A DNA stretch of 64,000 nucleotides from positions 434,001-498,000 of the forward strand of contig NZ_JAVJQO010000002.1 of the NCBI RefSeq assembly GCF_040218225.1. Direction: 5' to 3'. Source of the DNA: Gracilimonas sp. Its GTDB lineage: Bacteria; Bacteroidota; Rhodothermia; Balneolales; Balneolaceae. Positions within the stretch are counted from its first letter, which is position 1. Each line of letters begins with the position of its first letter. Position numbers and translations under genes: made by a program. Below are positions 8,211 to 17,555 of the stretch, in pieces. The notes below the pieces were generated by a model. That model was given only the letters and a program-made list of their open reading frames with translations. It was not told where the DNA came from and did not search any database.

Positions 8211-10007
8211 TTATTCCCCTTCCCCTTGCTGGTATCTTTCAACAGAAATGGCCGCATAAAGCAATGCTCCCAATCCGCGGGGATCACTTCGGCGCGTTCC
8301 CCAATTCGCATATTCTTCATCAGAAAACATAATGGGGGTACCGCGAACAATCCCTACAACATCGCCCTCTTCATTAATCTGCTGGGTTAAAGAACTCCAT
8401 CCTTTATTTATTGCTTCATCATATACAGATCGATCCAGCCAGCCTTCATTTACACCCGTTGCAAAGGCTCTCACAAACATAGCTGTGGCTGATGTTTCAA
8501 GGTAAGTAGATGGGTCATCCAGCACCTGATGCCAGCGTCCATCCTGTGATTGTACGGCTAACAATCCTTCAGCATGCTGGCTGAAAATATTACGTATTCT
8601 TTCTTTCTGAGGATGATCGTCAGGCATGGCTAGCAGCAACTCCGTTTTCGCCATCATCGTCCATCCATTGGCGCGTCCCCATTTTGTGGATGAATACTCT
8701 CCATGTCTTGAAAAGTATCCGTGCCAATAAATACCGGATGGCTCATCCAACAAGTACTCATCAAACTTAATGACCTGATGAATCACCTCATCCAGGTATT
8801 TTTCTTCACCCGTAAGTTCATGCATCTTGAGCAACACGATACTTGCCATAAATAAATCATCAGCCCATACCGACATGGTATCCGGTGTAAAGCGGGCAAA
8901 AGTACCGTCCGGAAGTCGCGAAGCATCATTCATAATATAATCAGTAACTCGCTCGGCCAGCTTATACTCTTGCGATTCTTTATCAATTTGATTCTGCGCA
9001 ATCAAACGATTTACAAATGGAACTGTCTGCATTCCCATATCATCCAGTAAGGAGAAGCGGAAATAATGGCCAAAAGGACTTTCAATCAAGCCATAATCTT
9101 CTCGCATTTGGGCAATATCATCAATGTTATTGAGGAAGAAATCCATGTGCTGATTGATATAATCGCTGTAATCAAGAGAAGAAAACTCGTTGGATACATT
9201 ATTTATGGCATCAAGGAAAGTACCCCCCGAATAGTGCCAGTTTTGGTAGGTCAGCCAGCCGGGTAAAGATTTCACCAAATGCTTTTTTGGAAGATCCCAT
9301 CGTATAATCTCCCCATTAACCGACGAAAACTCAGCTGTGACCAACTCCTGAGCACTTAGTTCAGGATTCATAAATGCAGATTCACCGGCTCCCTCCTGCA
9401 CGGGACCGATCCACCAATATCCATAGCCAGTCAATTCTTCTTCTGTGGAAGGTGCCTGCGCATGAACAGCAGGGTGACTCAGTCCATTATCAGAGCGCAC
9501 AACATTGAAGTAGATTCGGCTTGGTGCATCCGTACTGTTGGGAATAAATTTAATAGCCAGCTGATGCCCGCCATTATCTAACGAAACCGGAATCCGGTCC
9601 TCATATTCAAAGAGTCCATAGTCGATATAGTCAAAATGTCCTGCTGAATTTGTTGATTTTGAATAGATAGTTTTTCCGTCCAATTGAACTTTAATGGTTC
9701 CTGCAGGATAGGTGATAGCAAACTGAGGAGAAAAATCATACTCTCCGATTCCCTCTACCCTGAGCACCGAACGTGCGTAATAAATTCCACGGTCTCCGGC
9801 AGGAAACTCAACCATAAATATGCCATCTTGTTCGAATTCCTGAACAGCAGGTTCGAAATGAAATTCGGTTCCTTCCACAATTACATCCGAAACATGCCGG
9901 GCAAATTCCTCCGGAGACATAGCTGGGTCAGATTGCTGAGCACATCCGCCGAATATTGAAACAGTCATCAAAGCGGTTAAAAAAGATAGATATTTAAACA
10001 TATTCAT
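8211..10007 (-). CDS. GH105-type unsaturated uronyl hydrolase, lipoprotein
   Basis: A 598-residue lipoprotein (lipobox FGGC, Cys22). Residues of about 40-175 look like a beta-sandwich accessory domain. Residues of about 230-595 form the (alpha/alpha)6 barrel of GH88/GH105, with WADDLFM (likely catalytic Asp near residue 380), the diagnostic WGRANGW, and a C-terminal GRGT-like segment (VRGTPIMFS) before DPRGLGALL. The family removes 4,5-unsaturated uronic acids from lyase products of pectin or other polyuronides. That predicts that a lyase acts upstream, yet no clear lyase is seen in this locus. The lipid anchor suggests action in the periplasm or at the surface. The N-terminal domain is unusual for the shorter cytoplasmic members. 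Confidence 0.88.
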   Translation of the reverse strand: MNMFKYLSFLTALMTVSIFGGCAQQSDPAMSPEEFARHVSDVIVEGTEFHFEPAVQEFEQDGIFMVEFPAGDRGIYYARSVLRVEGIGEYDFSPQFAITYPAGTIKVQLDGKTIYSKSTNSAGHFDYIDYGLFEYEDRIPVSLDNGGHQLAIKFIPNSTDAPSRIYFNVVRSDNGLSHPAVHAQAPSTEEELTGYGYWWIGPVQEGAGESAFMNPELSAQELVTAEFSSVNGEIIRWDLPKKHLVKSLPGWLTYQNWHYSGGTFLDAINNVSNEFSSLDYSDYINQHMDFFLNNIDDIAQMREDYGLIESPFGHYFRFSLLDDMGMQTVPFVNRLIAQNQIDKESQEYKLAERVTDYIMNDASRLPDGTFARFTPDTMSVWADDLFMASIVLLKMHELTGEEKYLDEVIHQVIKFDEYLLDEPSGIYWHGYFSRHGEYSSTKWGRANGWTMMAKTELLLAMPDDHPQKERIRNIFSQHAEGLLAVQSQDGRWHQVLDDPSTYLETSATAMFVRAFATGVNEGWLDRSVYDEAINKGWSSLTQQINEEGDVVGIVRGTPIMFSDEEYANWGTRRSDPRGLGALLYAAISVERYQQGEGE

Positions 10008-10038
10008 AATTGGTCGGTTTCAGATGAGAAATCGTGGT

Positions 10039-10866
10039 TTAGCGTTTGTAAATGAGTGGGTTTAAGTCTGTTGCAGCTACATCTCCGGGTTCAAGTCCGG
10101 GTAAAAAAGCATCCCGGTCAGCATAATGTGCTTCCCGCTGAAATTCACTGACTTTCACTCCATCCTCCATGTAAATGATCGTCATTACAGCCCGGACTTT
10201 ATCTGACGTATTGGGGCCTGCCCGATGGAAAGTCCACCCACCATGGAAGCTTATTTCCCCGGCATCGAAACCTGAATCTACGAGTTCCAGATTTGCATCT
10301 GCCAGTTTTTGTTGGATTCTTGCTTCACTTTCGTCACTAATTTCCATATTACGACCAAAATCATATTTCTGGCTTTTTTTACTGAATGCAAGAGGCCCCA
10401 TATTTTGAGTGGTTTCCTGCAATGGAATCCAAGCGGTAATTGTATTATCCGTATCTAGTGGCCAATAGTATTGGTCGGCATGCCATGGAGTAATATTACT
10501 GGTTTTACCTGTTGGTTCTTTGTAAAGTGCCTGATCGTGATACAAACGCACACCTTCAACTTGCATTAAGTCTGCCGCAATTTTACCAAGTCTTTTGCTG
10601 AGTACCAGTTTTTTTATAATCTCATTGGAATTAAACAAGTTTCCAATTTGGATAAATGCTTTCTCAAAAGTTGAGCGCTCTTCCATGGGTTTCTTAATCA
10701 GCGGATTTTTCTCGTGTACCACTTTGGTGATTTCATCATTAAAATAGTCCAGTGTTTCCTGATCCAGAACATGCTTCAATTTTATGAACCCGTTTTCCTG
10801 ATAATATTCTATATCTCCGGGTTTCAATTCATAAGGTTCGCTTAATCTTTTCTCGATGTCATTCAT
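10039..10866 (-). CDS. Phytanoyl-CoA dioxygenase (PhyH) family Fe(II)/2-oxoglutarate oxygenase
   Basis: A 275-residue cytoplasmic protein. I chose the ATG at 10866 because it overlaps the nagB-like stop as ATGA; a longer frame from 10953 would run deep into that gene. PhyH landmarks are the iron-binding HxD (WHADQYYW), the distal His in FHGGWTFHRAGPN and a following Arg for 2-oxoglutarate. Family members hydroxylate or oxidatively demethylate small molecules. A role in a glycan locus is unusual; oxidative removal of a methyl or other substituent from a sugar is possible but is inference. It is followed by GH105 after 31 bases. Confidence 0.88.
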   Translation of the reverse strand: MNDIEKRLSEPYELKPGDIEYYQENGFIKLKHVLDQETLDYFNDEITKVVHEKNPLIKKPMEERSTFEKAFIQIGNLFNSNEIIKKLVLSKRLGKIAADLMQVEGVRLYHDQALYKEPTGKTSNITPWHADQYYWPLDTDNTITAWIPLQETTQNMGPLAFSKKSQKYDFGRNMEISDESEARIQQKLADANLELVDSGFDAGEISFHGGWTFHRAGPNTSDKVRAVMTIIYMEDGVKVSEFQREAHYADRDAFLPGLEPGDVAATDLNPLIYKR

Positions 10867-11627
10867 GATAGTTTCTCCATGATGTTTTTTGATGAGTGAG
10901 TGTCTAAGTAAAGTTTTGCATTCGGATGAAGCCGCAATACGGTAGATGGGCATTCTGTTGAAACAGGATGAAATACGGTTTTTGCAACCGCTTTGGCTTT
11001 AGCAGATCCGGGAACTACAACCGATAAGTAATCTGCCTTCATTAAAGTTGGGATGGTAAGTGTTACGGCAGTTTGCGGAACTTCATCCAGTGTTTTGAAT
11101 TGCCCGTCATTAACCTGTTGCTGTCTGCATATTTCATCCAGCTTTACTTCCTTAAACACTTCAGGGTCTTTAAAATCAGCTACAGGAGGATCATTAAATG
11201 CAAGATGCCCATTCTCTCCAATCCCAAGGCAGATAATATCGATATCCGCTTCGCTGATAAGGTTTGAGTAGGTTTCAAAATTGCTTTGTATGTAATGCAC
11301 TGCCCCAAATGGTTTGTACTGAAAAAGGTGTTCTTTTAGGAAATTACCAAACCTTTGAGGGGCTTCGTTTGTAATGGTATGATATTCATCCATATGAAAA
11401 GCGATAACCTTTTGCCATGGGATGTCATCAAACTCAAGCAGTTCTTCGAAGAATTCTTTTTGTGAAACAGCTGCTGCAAATACCATCCGAATGGATTCTT
11501 TCTCAGCTGAAACTTTCTTAATTCTTTCAGCTACCTCATGAGCAGCTTCCCTGCCCATAGTTTGCCGATCCTCTGCGATAGAGATTTTTAAATTACCTGC
11601 AATATGTTTTTTGATCGTACTCACCAC
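10863..11627 (-). CDS. nagB: Glucosamine-6-phosphate deaminase family protein (NagB-like)
   Basis: A 254-residue cytoplasmic protein of the NagB/SugP isomerase family. FHMDEYH corresponds to the NMDEY active-site loop, and LGIGENGHLAFNDPP corresponds to the GNDGHIAFNEP loop of E. coli NagB. Relative to E. coli, the Asp before Gly-His is Asn and the catalytic Glu of FNEP is Asp; the His is kept. True NagB converts glucosamine-6-phosphate to fructose-6-phosphate and ammonia. Following GH20 directly (9-base gap) fits hexosamine breakdown, though no NagA deacetylase is seen in the window. The variant loop leaves a related amino-sugar substrate possible. Confidence 0.85.
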   Translation of the reverse strand: MVSTIKKHIAGNLKISIAEDRQTMGREAAHEVAERIKKVSAEKESIRMVFAAAVSQKEFFEELLEFDDIPWQKVIAFHMDEYHTITNEAPQRFGNFLKEHLFQYKPFGAVHYIQSNFETYSNLISEADIDIICLGIGENGHLAFNDPPVADFKDPEVFKEVKLDEICRQQQVNDGQFKTLDEVPQTAVTLTIPTLMKADYLSVVVPGSAKAKAVAKTVFHPVSTECPSTVLRLHPNAKLYLDTHSSKNIMEKLS

Positions 11628-11636
11628 AATCTCGTC

Positions 11637-14201
11637 TTATTCAATAATTCTATATCGGTTCTTGTAACTGCGCATTTCCGAGTCCGGCAACCGAAAACTA
11701 AATGCCCAGTCACCGTTGCTGTTTGTTACTCTGATCATCAGGTGATTCCTTCCTTCACGAAGCGGTAAATACATCTCGTCTTCATCCAGTTTAAAATCTC
11801 TTTCCACATAATTTTTGTGCACCTGCTCTCCATTCACAAAAACTTCAATACCATCACTGCTTCCGGCCAATGCCCGAACTTTTCTGTCTTCAGGTACATC
11901 GATGTGGGCAAAAGCGTATCCAATTACATTTTCTGATCTGCCGTGAATTTCATCTAAATCAACTTTTGCAAAGTACGGTGTATTAACTCGTCTCCAGCGG
12001 TACTTCACATCATCATAGAAAAACTCTTCGGTCACATTAGGGAAAGTTTCTTCAATTCCGCTCATATCTTCCAGATGATCAACTCCCGGATCTTTATAGC
12101 CTCCCGGATTAGGAATGGGTTCAATCATCAGCCATCCCTGGAAATACCATCCTTCACTTTCTTCGATATCAAGACGGATTTCTGAAGGTGAAGGCAGCTC
12201 CTCTTCCTTATCAAAACCATAAGTTACGCTTAAAACAGAATCTCTTAATTCGGATAGGTTTGCAATCTGCATATCATACTTTTCAATTACCCGATCTAAG
12301 GCATACACTCTGTTTTCCATAGACCACAAGTGCTGATTCCGAGTCTTTAACTCAGTCAAATCAGTATAAGCTTCAGAAATAAGTCCATATGCTTTCACCA
12401 ATTTTGAACGGGCAGCCATTCTATCTTCATTCTGAATTGATAATGCCTCTGTATAATTAGAAGAAGCCTCCACCAATGCAGGGCGACTGGTAGCCATAAA
12501 CTTGTATAAATCGATGATGTGCTGGATGTATAAAAGATCTTCCTCATAGATCAGAGGGTCGTAGCTTTGTAGATGATCTTCTGCTTGCTGAGCTATGTCC
12601 ATCACCTTAGGCCAGTCCTGAATATTCATGAGAACAGTCTCTCCTTTTTCCGGAACTACTTTAGCCCAAATGATATCTTCATTCATCTTCTCTGTTGACT
12701 TCAAATTGGCCAACTCGTTTAGGGAATGAATAGCTTCAGAGAGTCCATTTCCTTCTGCTCCATATACCGCGCGGTTAAACCGGGTGTCATAAGTATCATC
12801 ATCGAAGTTACTGTGCCAGCTTTGGTCGGCCGCATAAGCTACTCCGTACCAATCTCTGGAGAACAGTGCAAAACCGCCATCATCCCAAACCGTATTTAAC
12901 ATACCCCAGGCACCTTGTTTTACTGTTTCTTCCATAAATCCACCGATATTTCCTCTAGCTACGTTAAAATCCGGAATAGTACTGTAGGAGTTCAGGATTC
13001 CTGTTGATACAAGTTGGGTAAAGCCCGCCTCTTTAAATGGAATAATTCTGTGGGAATAATCTTCCATAATGTCGTAACCCCACGTAATCAGGATGATATC
13101 TTTAGGAAGCAGTTCAAGCAGCTTGGGATGCTCGAGGGCAATATCTCCCCACATCATAACCTTCTTGCCCATGCCTGTAATAATCTTGTGTATTCTTTTG
13201 ATGTGATTTGCATACACCACTTCCATTCCCAAACTGTCCACCATTCCCTTAGAAGCGCCGGTGCCTAAATCAAAGGTTTCATCGGAATTGATGTGAAAGT
13301 AATCAGAGTGAAAAGCCGGGATCATTTCCGAATAAATATCTTCAAGGAGTTCATAACTTTCTTCAAAAGCCGGTGAAAGCAGCATCCCGCTTTCTCCCAA
13401 ATGTGCATACTCAGGATGCTTCAGGATCTGATCGAAGTGCCCAAATGATTGAAAGTTGCCAACCAGGTCAATGTGGAATTTTTTTGCGTAATCAGCTAAC
13501 TCTGCCCACTCGTCGATATCCAATGCACCGCCGGGAGGAGCAAATGCAGGGTGACTTTCTGTCTTCACCACATCCTGTGTATAGTACGTTAACAGATTGA
13601 TCTTCATCTCTGCCATACGCTCAATCTGCTGACGCATGTACTCTTTGGTTGGAACCGGACCACGACTTATATCATCCATCATGCCACGTATTTCCAGATC
13701 GGGCCAATCCGTAATCTTTAAAGCTGGTATTTCGCCTTCTTTTCGTTGGGTTCTCACCAATTGTTTTAAGGATTGAACGCCGTAAAAAGCACCTTTTATG
13801 GTATTTGAAGAGATTAAAATCAGATCCTTTGATACCATCAGTTGGTAGCCTTCATCTCCGATTTTGTCATTTGTACTTACTCCATACTTTTTAGCTAATC
13901 GATCAAATTTATTACTATCACCAAAAATCCCAACTACAATTTTATGGTCCGCTTTTGCGGAAATTTCCTTATCCAAGCTTTGCTGGAATTCCTTAGATAA
14001 TTGCTCAGCAAGAAAAGCTTCTTCTTCACTATCACTTAGATGAAATTCAATTGAAATATCCTCAGAAAGAGAAAACGTGCCCTGCATGAATTCAACCTGC
14101 TGGGGATTTGGAACCAGGTTTATATTCTGTTGAGCAACTACTGTATTTATACAGAGAGTAGTAAACAGAACTGCGAATAACGTATTTCGAATGGTTTTCA
14201 T
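11637..14201 (-). CDS. GH20 beta-N-acetylhexosaminidase-like enzyme, secreted
   Basis: An 854-residue secreted protein. I chose the ATG at 14201, which opens directly with a signal peptide (MKTIRNT... VVAQQ); a longer frame runs to 14237. Residues of about 30-160 are the GH20b-type N-terminal domain (LVPNPQQVEF). The TIM barrel covers about 160-490, with RGMMDDISRGPVPT, FGHFDQILKHPEY and the Asp307-Glu308 pair in HINSDET, which is the substrate-assisted catalytic pair. The C-terminal half adds helical and beta-sandwich regions, probably carbohydrate-binding. It should release N-acetylglucosamine or N-acetylgalactosamine from glycan ends. It begins 4 bases after the upstream TIM-barrel gene. 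Confidence 0.88.
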   Translation of the reverse strand: MKTIRNTLFAVLFTTLCINTVVAQQNINLVPNPQQVEFMQGTFSLSEDISIEFHLSDSEEEAFLAEQLSKEFQQSLDKEISAKADHKIVVGIFGDSNKFDRLAKKYGVSTNDKIGDEGYQLMVSKDLILISSNTIKGAFYGVQSLKQLVRTQRKEGEIPALKITDWPDLEIRGMMDDISRGPVPTKEYMRQQIERMAEMKINLLTYYTQDVVKTESHPAFAPPGGALDIDEWAELADYAKKFHIDLVGNFQSFGHFDQILKHPEYAHLGESGMLLSPAFEESYELLEDIYSEMIPAFHSDYFHINSDETFDLGTGASKGMVDSLGMEVVYANHIKRIHKIITGMGKKVMMWGDIALEHPKLLELLPKDIILITWGYDIMEDYSHRIIPFKEAGFTQLVSTGILNSYSTIPDFNVARGNIGGFMEETVKQGAWGMLNTVWDDGGFALFSRDWYGVAYAADQSWHSNFDDDTYDTRFNRAVYGAEGNGLSEAIHSLNELANLKSTEKMNEDIIWAKVVPEKGETVLMNIQDWPKVMDIAQQAEDHLQSYDPLIYEEDLLYIQHIIDLYKFMATSRPALVEASSNYTEALSIQNEDRMAARSKLVKAYGLISEAYTDLTELKTRNQHLWSMENRVYALDRVIEKYDMQIANLSELRDSVLSVTYGFDKEEELPSPSEIRLDIEESEGWYFQGWLMIEPIPNPGGYKDPGVDHLEDMSGIEETFPNVTEEFFYDDVKYRWRRVNTPYFAKVDLDEIHGRSENVIGYAFAHIDVPEDRKVRALAGSSDGIEVFVNGEQVHKNYVERDFKLDEDEMYLPLREGRNHLMIRVTNSNGDWAFSFRLPDSEMRSYKNRYRIIE

Positions 14202-14205
14202 AGTC

Positions 14206-15105
14206 TTATAGCTTTTCTTGAATAAATTTTGCGGCATGGGTATATGCTGAATCTAAATCGGCTACATCCGACTCATCTCCTCCGATATCAATCCCGAAAT
14301 GTCCTTTAAAACCAATTACATCTAAAGTCTCAAAGAAATCATCCCAACGGATTATTCCTTCTCCAATAGCCAGGTGTTCAACTTTTTTTCCTCTGTTATC
14401 CGAGATGTGGATGTAATCGATGTAATCTTTAAGTCTTCTTAGAGAAAGCTGGAGGTTATCCTTGAGGAAGTATTGATTGGCAGTATCGAAATTAAAACGA
14501 AGATTATCTCGCCCAACAGCATCATGAAAATGCAGAAAGGCATCTGTTGTAGAGGCTAAAACACCCAGAGCCGGATGCATTTGGTACGTAAGATTATAGT
14601 TTGCAGCAATGTCACATGCCTCCCGATACGTAGATGTAAGCTGCTCCCAATACTTTTTCCAATTCAGGTTTTCAGGGAATTTTGCTGCAAGAATTACATC
14701 TTCATGATAATGTCTTACAACCGGGATATCTTCCGGAAACTGATAGGGTGGTAAAGGAGCATTATCCAAAATTCCGACTGATCCTAAAGCAGAAGCAACT
14801 TCACAGCCTTTCTCAAATAACTCAAGATTGTGTTCTCTTTCTTTTGGATTATCTGATGAAAGTCCGGGCAATACCGCACAGAAATAGGGAACTTCCAGTT
14901 CCAGCTCTTTTACTTTTTTGCTGATGCCCTGACGCAATTCATACACCTCATTCAGGTGGTCTTCCCTGATACCTTCAAGCTCTATTGACTGAAAGCCCAT
15001 AGCTTTAAATTCATCCAGGTATTGGAGCGTATCTCCAGCTGGAGGGGGATACCCATACTTACTGATGGTATATAAATATGCACAAGTGATTCTTGAATTA
15101 ATCAT
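14206..15105 (-). CDS. Sugar phosphate isomerase/epimerase-like TIM barrel
   Basis: A 299-residue cytoplasmic protein of the xylose isomerase-like (AP endonuclease 2) superfamily. Likely metal ligands are visible in order: ELEGI (Glu), YQMHPALG (His), FNFDTANQ (Asp), HISDNRG (His/Asp) and the acidic IDIGGDE near the C-terminus. Relatives interconvert or epimerise keto sugars and inositols; the substrate here is open. Its start overlaps the 47-residue membrane-protein gene by 8 bases (ATGATTAA), implying translational coupling, and it is followed after 4 bases by GH20. Its role is probably conversion of an imported monosaccharide into central metabolism. Confidence 0.85.
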   Translation of the reverse strand: MINSRITCAYLYTISKYGYPPPAGDTLQYLDEFKAMGFQSIELEGIREDHLNEVYELRQGISKKVKELELEVPYFCAVLPGLSSDNPKEREHNLELFEKGCEVASALGSVGILDNAPLPPYQFPEDIPVVRHYHEDVILAAKFPENLNWKKYWEQLTSTYREACDIAANYNLTYQMHPALGVLASTTDAFLHFHDAVGRDNLRFNFDTANQYFLKDNLQLSLRRLKDYIDYIHISDNRGKKVEHLAIGEGIIRWDDFFETLDVIGFKGHFGIDIGGDESDVADLDSAYTHAAKFIQEKL

Positions 15106-15241
15106 TGTTCTGTAAATCGGGGTCGTTAAAAAGTTCTTTAATCTCAGCTATTCCTTTTACCGAAACAATTCCTGCAATCACAAAAAATATAATCGCAAAT
15201 ACTCCAAATATGATCATCCAAATCATGGTAGCTTCATTCAT
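15098..15241 (-). CDS. 47-residue single-span membrane protein, likely symporter accessory subunit
   Basis: A small protein with one strongly hydrophobic helix (about residues 6-27, MIWMIIFGVF... GIVSV) and a charged C-terminal tail ending DPDLQNND. I chose the ATG at 15241; a longer frame from 15304 has no support. It overlaps the SSS symporter stop by 8 bases (ATGAATGA) and the next gene by 8 bases (ATGATTAA), so it is translationally coupled on both sides. Small accessory proteins encoded beside SSS symporters are known from other bacteria, and that role is the best guess here. No function is proven. Confidence 0.7.
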   Translation of the reverse strand: MNEATMIWMIIFGVFAIIFFVIAGIVSVKGIAEIKELFNDPDLQNND

Positions 15242-16727
15242 AACTAATCTCCGCTTCGTTAATAATTTTGGCCGGATATTTCTTCTGTGTAGCCAACGAA
15301 CCAACTATCATACCTAAAGCTGCAAGAATAAAACTAAGAAACCCTGCGATGTTAACATCTGTTGCGAATGCAAGCCAAGACGGCAATTCAGATGAGAATT
15401 TTTCCAAAAGCAGAAAGGCTGCCGGAGTTACCGCTCCTAAAATTAATGCAGCCTGAGCCCCTACATCGTTCGCCTTTTTCCAATATAAACCGGCTGTAAC
15501 GGTGCCCAAAGCACCTGCTGTGTACATGGTCCCCGTTATAAATATGTACTGAAAAGCCGTTTCAGGAATTTGATACCATAGTCCAAATACGAGCAAGAAA
15601 AGCCCAATCAATCCTGATATAAATCTGGATATGAGCATTTTGGTTTGCTCACTAAATCCGCCCGGTTTCAAAATTGAAATAACATCCAAAGTTATCACCG
15701 AACTCCAGGCGAGTACATACGAACTATAGGTAGACATAGAAGCTGCTAACAAACCTGCTACCAACAAACCGAGTAAGCCAACCGGAACCAATTCACCAAG
15801 TAACATGGGCATGGCGGCTGCACTATTCTCGCCAGCACCGAAGTAGGCGAAAGCAGCAACTCCCCAGAACATTGGAATCATGGCTCTTCCGGCAAAAGTA
15901 AGTCCTGTAATCCAAAATACTTTCTTAGCTACTTCAGGACTTTCAGATGATAATGCCTTGGATGTACCCGGCTGCCATAGTGCAGCAGCGGCAACATTTG
16001 TCACCAGGATCCAGACTATAAAGCTCCAGCCAAACCTTGGATTTTCTATTGGATTAAAACCACCGCTGCCAAAACCTGACATTACGGATTCGGAAATCAG
16101 GCTTAGATCAACTTCCAGCAGAACGATTATAGTCGTAGCAAGCATTGCAAATGAAAGCACCACATATTGCATGAAATCTGTAATGACAACTGAAAACATT
16201 CCCCCGAGAATGGTGTACGACATTACCACAATTAGCATCAAGGTCATAATAAACCCCAAAGCCTGTGGCCCAAAACCCATTACTTCGGAAAGAAATATTC
16301 CGTCAAATTTCAAAAAGATTCCCATATTCAGCACACCTCCAACAAACAGAATCAGGCCGCCGGTTACCCGAACTTTCTTATTGAACCTGAGTTCATAGAA
16401 TTCAGGAATGGTCATCATTCCATAGTGCCGGAGTTTTTCAATAATAAAGCCAGTTTTCCCAACTGTTGTGTATGCTATCATAGCCAGAATTCCAATGACA
16501 AAGCATGAGAAACCTGTCACATATCCCAGTTCCCCAAAGTAAACGAAGGTTACCGTACCTAACTCAGTAGCGGTAAAAGTAGCCACGCCCAGCGAAACTT
16601 TAATCTTCCGGCCGGCTACCATATAACCACTAAGATTCTGAACATACCTCTTCACCCAGATACCCACATAGACGGTAACTGACAAATAGGTAATTAGTAT
16701 TATCCAGTCTATTGGTGTGAAATTCAT
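15234..16727 (-). CDS. Sodium:solute symporter (SSS family), second of the locus
   Basis: A 497-residue membrane protein with about 13 TM segments and the SSS signature around YMVAGRKIK and FTATELGTVTF. It is shorter than the other SSS carrier of this locus and lacks its acidic loop, so the two are not recent copies and may take different substrates. Its ATG overlaps the upstream GATase-like stop by 4 bases (ATGA), and its 3' end overlaps the small membrane protein gene. It probably imports a sugar or sugar acid released by the GH2/GH20 set; the substrate is not readable from the sequence. Confidence 0.93.
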   Translation of the reverse strand: MNFTPIDWIILITYLSVTVYVGIWVKRYVQNLSGYMVAGRKIKVSLGVATFTATELGTVTFVYFGELGYVTGFSCFVIGILAMIAYTTVGKTGFIIEKLRHYGMMTIPEFYELRFNKKVRVTGGLILFVGGVLNMGIFLKFDGIFLSEVMGFGPQALGFIMTLMLIVVMSYTILGGMFSVVITDFMQYVVLSFAMLATTIIVLLEVDLSLISESVMSGFGSGGFNPIENPRFGWSFIVWILVTNVAAAALWQPGTSKALSSESPEVAKKVFWITGLTFAGRAMIPMFWGVAAFAYFGAGENSAAAMPMLLGELVPVGLLGLLVAGLLAASMSTYSSYVLAWSSVITLDVISILKPGGFSEQTKMLISRFISGLIGLFLLVFGLWYQIPETAFQYIFITGTMYTAGALGTVTAGLYWKKANDVGAQAALILGAVTPAAFLLLEKFSSELPSWLAFATDVNIAGFLSFILAALGMIVGSLATQKKYPAKIINEAEISYE

Positions 16728-17521
16728 GCCTTGGGATTAAACAGTTGTGTCCAGAATTGCTGGTATTGTTCCCACTTCATGAAATTAATTCCCCAGTGAG
16801 GACTGGCACCGGTCATCCAGGTTGAAACCCTGCCTTTACCAAATTCATGCTCTGCTAGTAAAGGATGCCACTCCCCCATATTTTCAATTTCAACAATGGC
16901 AGTAGCAGATGATTTAAGCTTCGTTTCATTGAATCCCAGTATGGGAGGAACGGTATCCCAATCGAGTCCCTTAACGGCTCGGTGACTATCTTCTACCGTT
17001 CTTACTTTATAACTCGAAGTTGATTCTATCAAATCATCACCAACCAAACAGTCTACGGGTAGCACATTCTTGAACCGGGATCTGCCCCAGCCACCTTTAC
17101 CAAGTTCACCCGAAAAGCTTAGCCATCCTCCATTCATATGAAAATGGCCACCCTCTTCCACCCATTCTCTCAGCAGGTCAAACCGGTCCGGGAAGGTAAC
17201 ATAGGAATCTTCCCATTTCGTGCGGTTAAAGAAGTCAGGATGTAACATCAGGCATTTAGTTTCTACATCTGCAAAAATAATGATGTCGGCCCATTCCAGT
17301 CTCTCGTCAAACTCTTCCGGTGACATATGATACAATTCCCAGGACGGTTGTGTTATAACCTCAGCTGCAGGAATTTTCCGCAAAGTATCCACAAAAGGCT
17401 TTGCATAGTTCAGTACTTCTACATCTTTACTTGGAGCCTCAAAAGGAGATTCCACATACGTTTGGCCTATATGAATACACCAGTTTCCAACATGCCAAAT
17501 AGTTAATCGATCCGAACTCAT
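16724..17521 (-). CDS. Putative glutamine amidotransferase-like protein (GATase1_like, COG5426 type)
   Basis: A 265-residue protein without signal or TM segment, resembling the flavodoxin-like class I GATase family PF07090. Matching segments include WADIIIFADVETKCLMLHP, GGHFHMNGGWLSFSG and FGKGRVSTWMTGASPHWG. Family members are found beside sugar-utilisation genes, but their reaction is not established and many lack a working Cys-His-Glu triad; Cys in ETKCLML is the only clear nucleophile candidate. It is tightly coupled to the SSS symporter downstream (ATGA overlap) and sits 34 bases after the GH2 gene. An esterase- or hydrolase-like role on a sugar product is possible. Confidence 0.7.
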   Translation of the reverse strand: MSSDRLTIWHVGNWCIHIGQTYVESPFEAPSKDVEVLNYAKPFVDTLRKIPAAEVITQPSWELYHMSPEEFDERLEWADIIIFADVETKCLMLHPDFFNRTKWEDSYVTFPDRFDLLREWVEEGGHFHMNGGWLSFSGELGKGGWGRSRFKNVLPVDCLVGDDLIESTSSYKVRTVEDSHRAVKGLDWDTVPPILGFNETKLKSSATAIVEIENMGEWHPLLAEHEFGKGRVSTWMTGASPHWGINFMKWEQYQQFWTQLFNPKA

Positions 17522-17555
17522 ACTTCTATCCAGGACTTAATTTAATACTGCTTAT

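Noticed and set aside
15880-16398. 172-codon plus-strand frame opposite the SSS symporter
   Set aside because: Antisense shadow of a well-supported membrane protein; Thr/Ile-rich mirror of hydrophobic codons.
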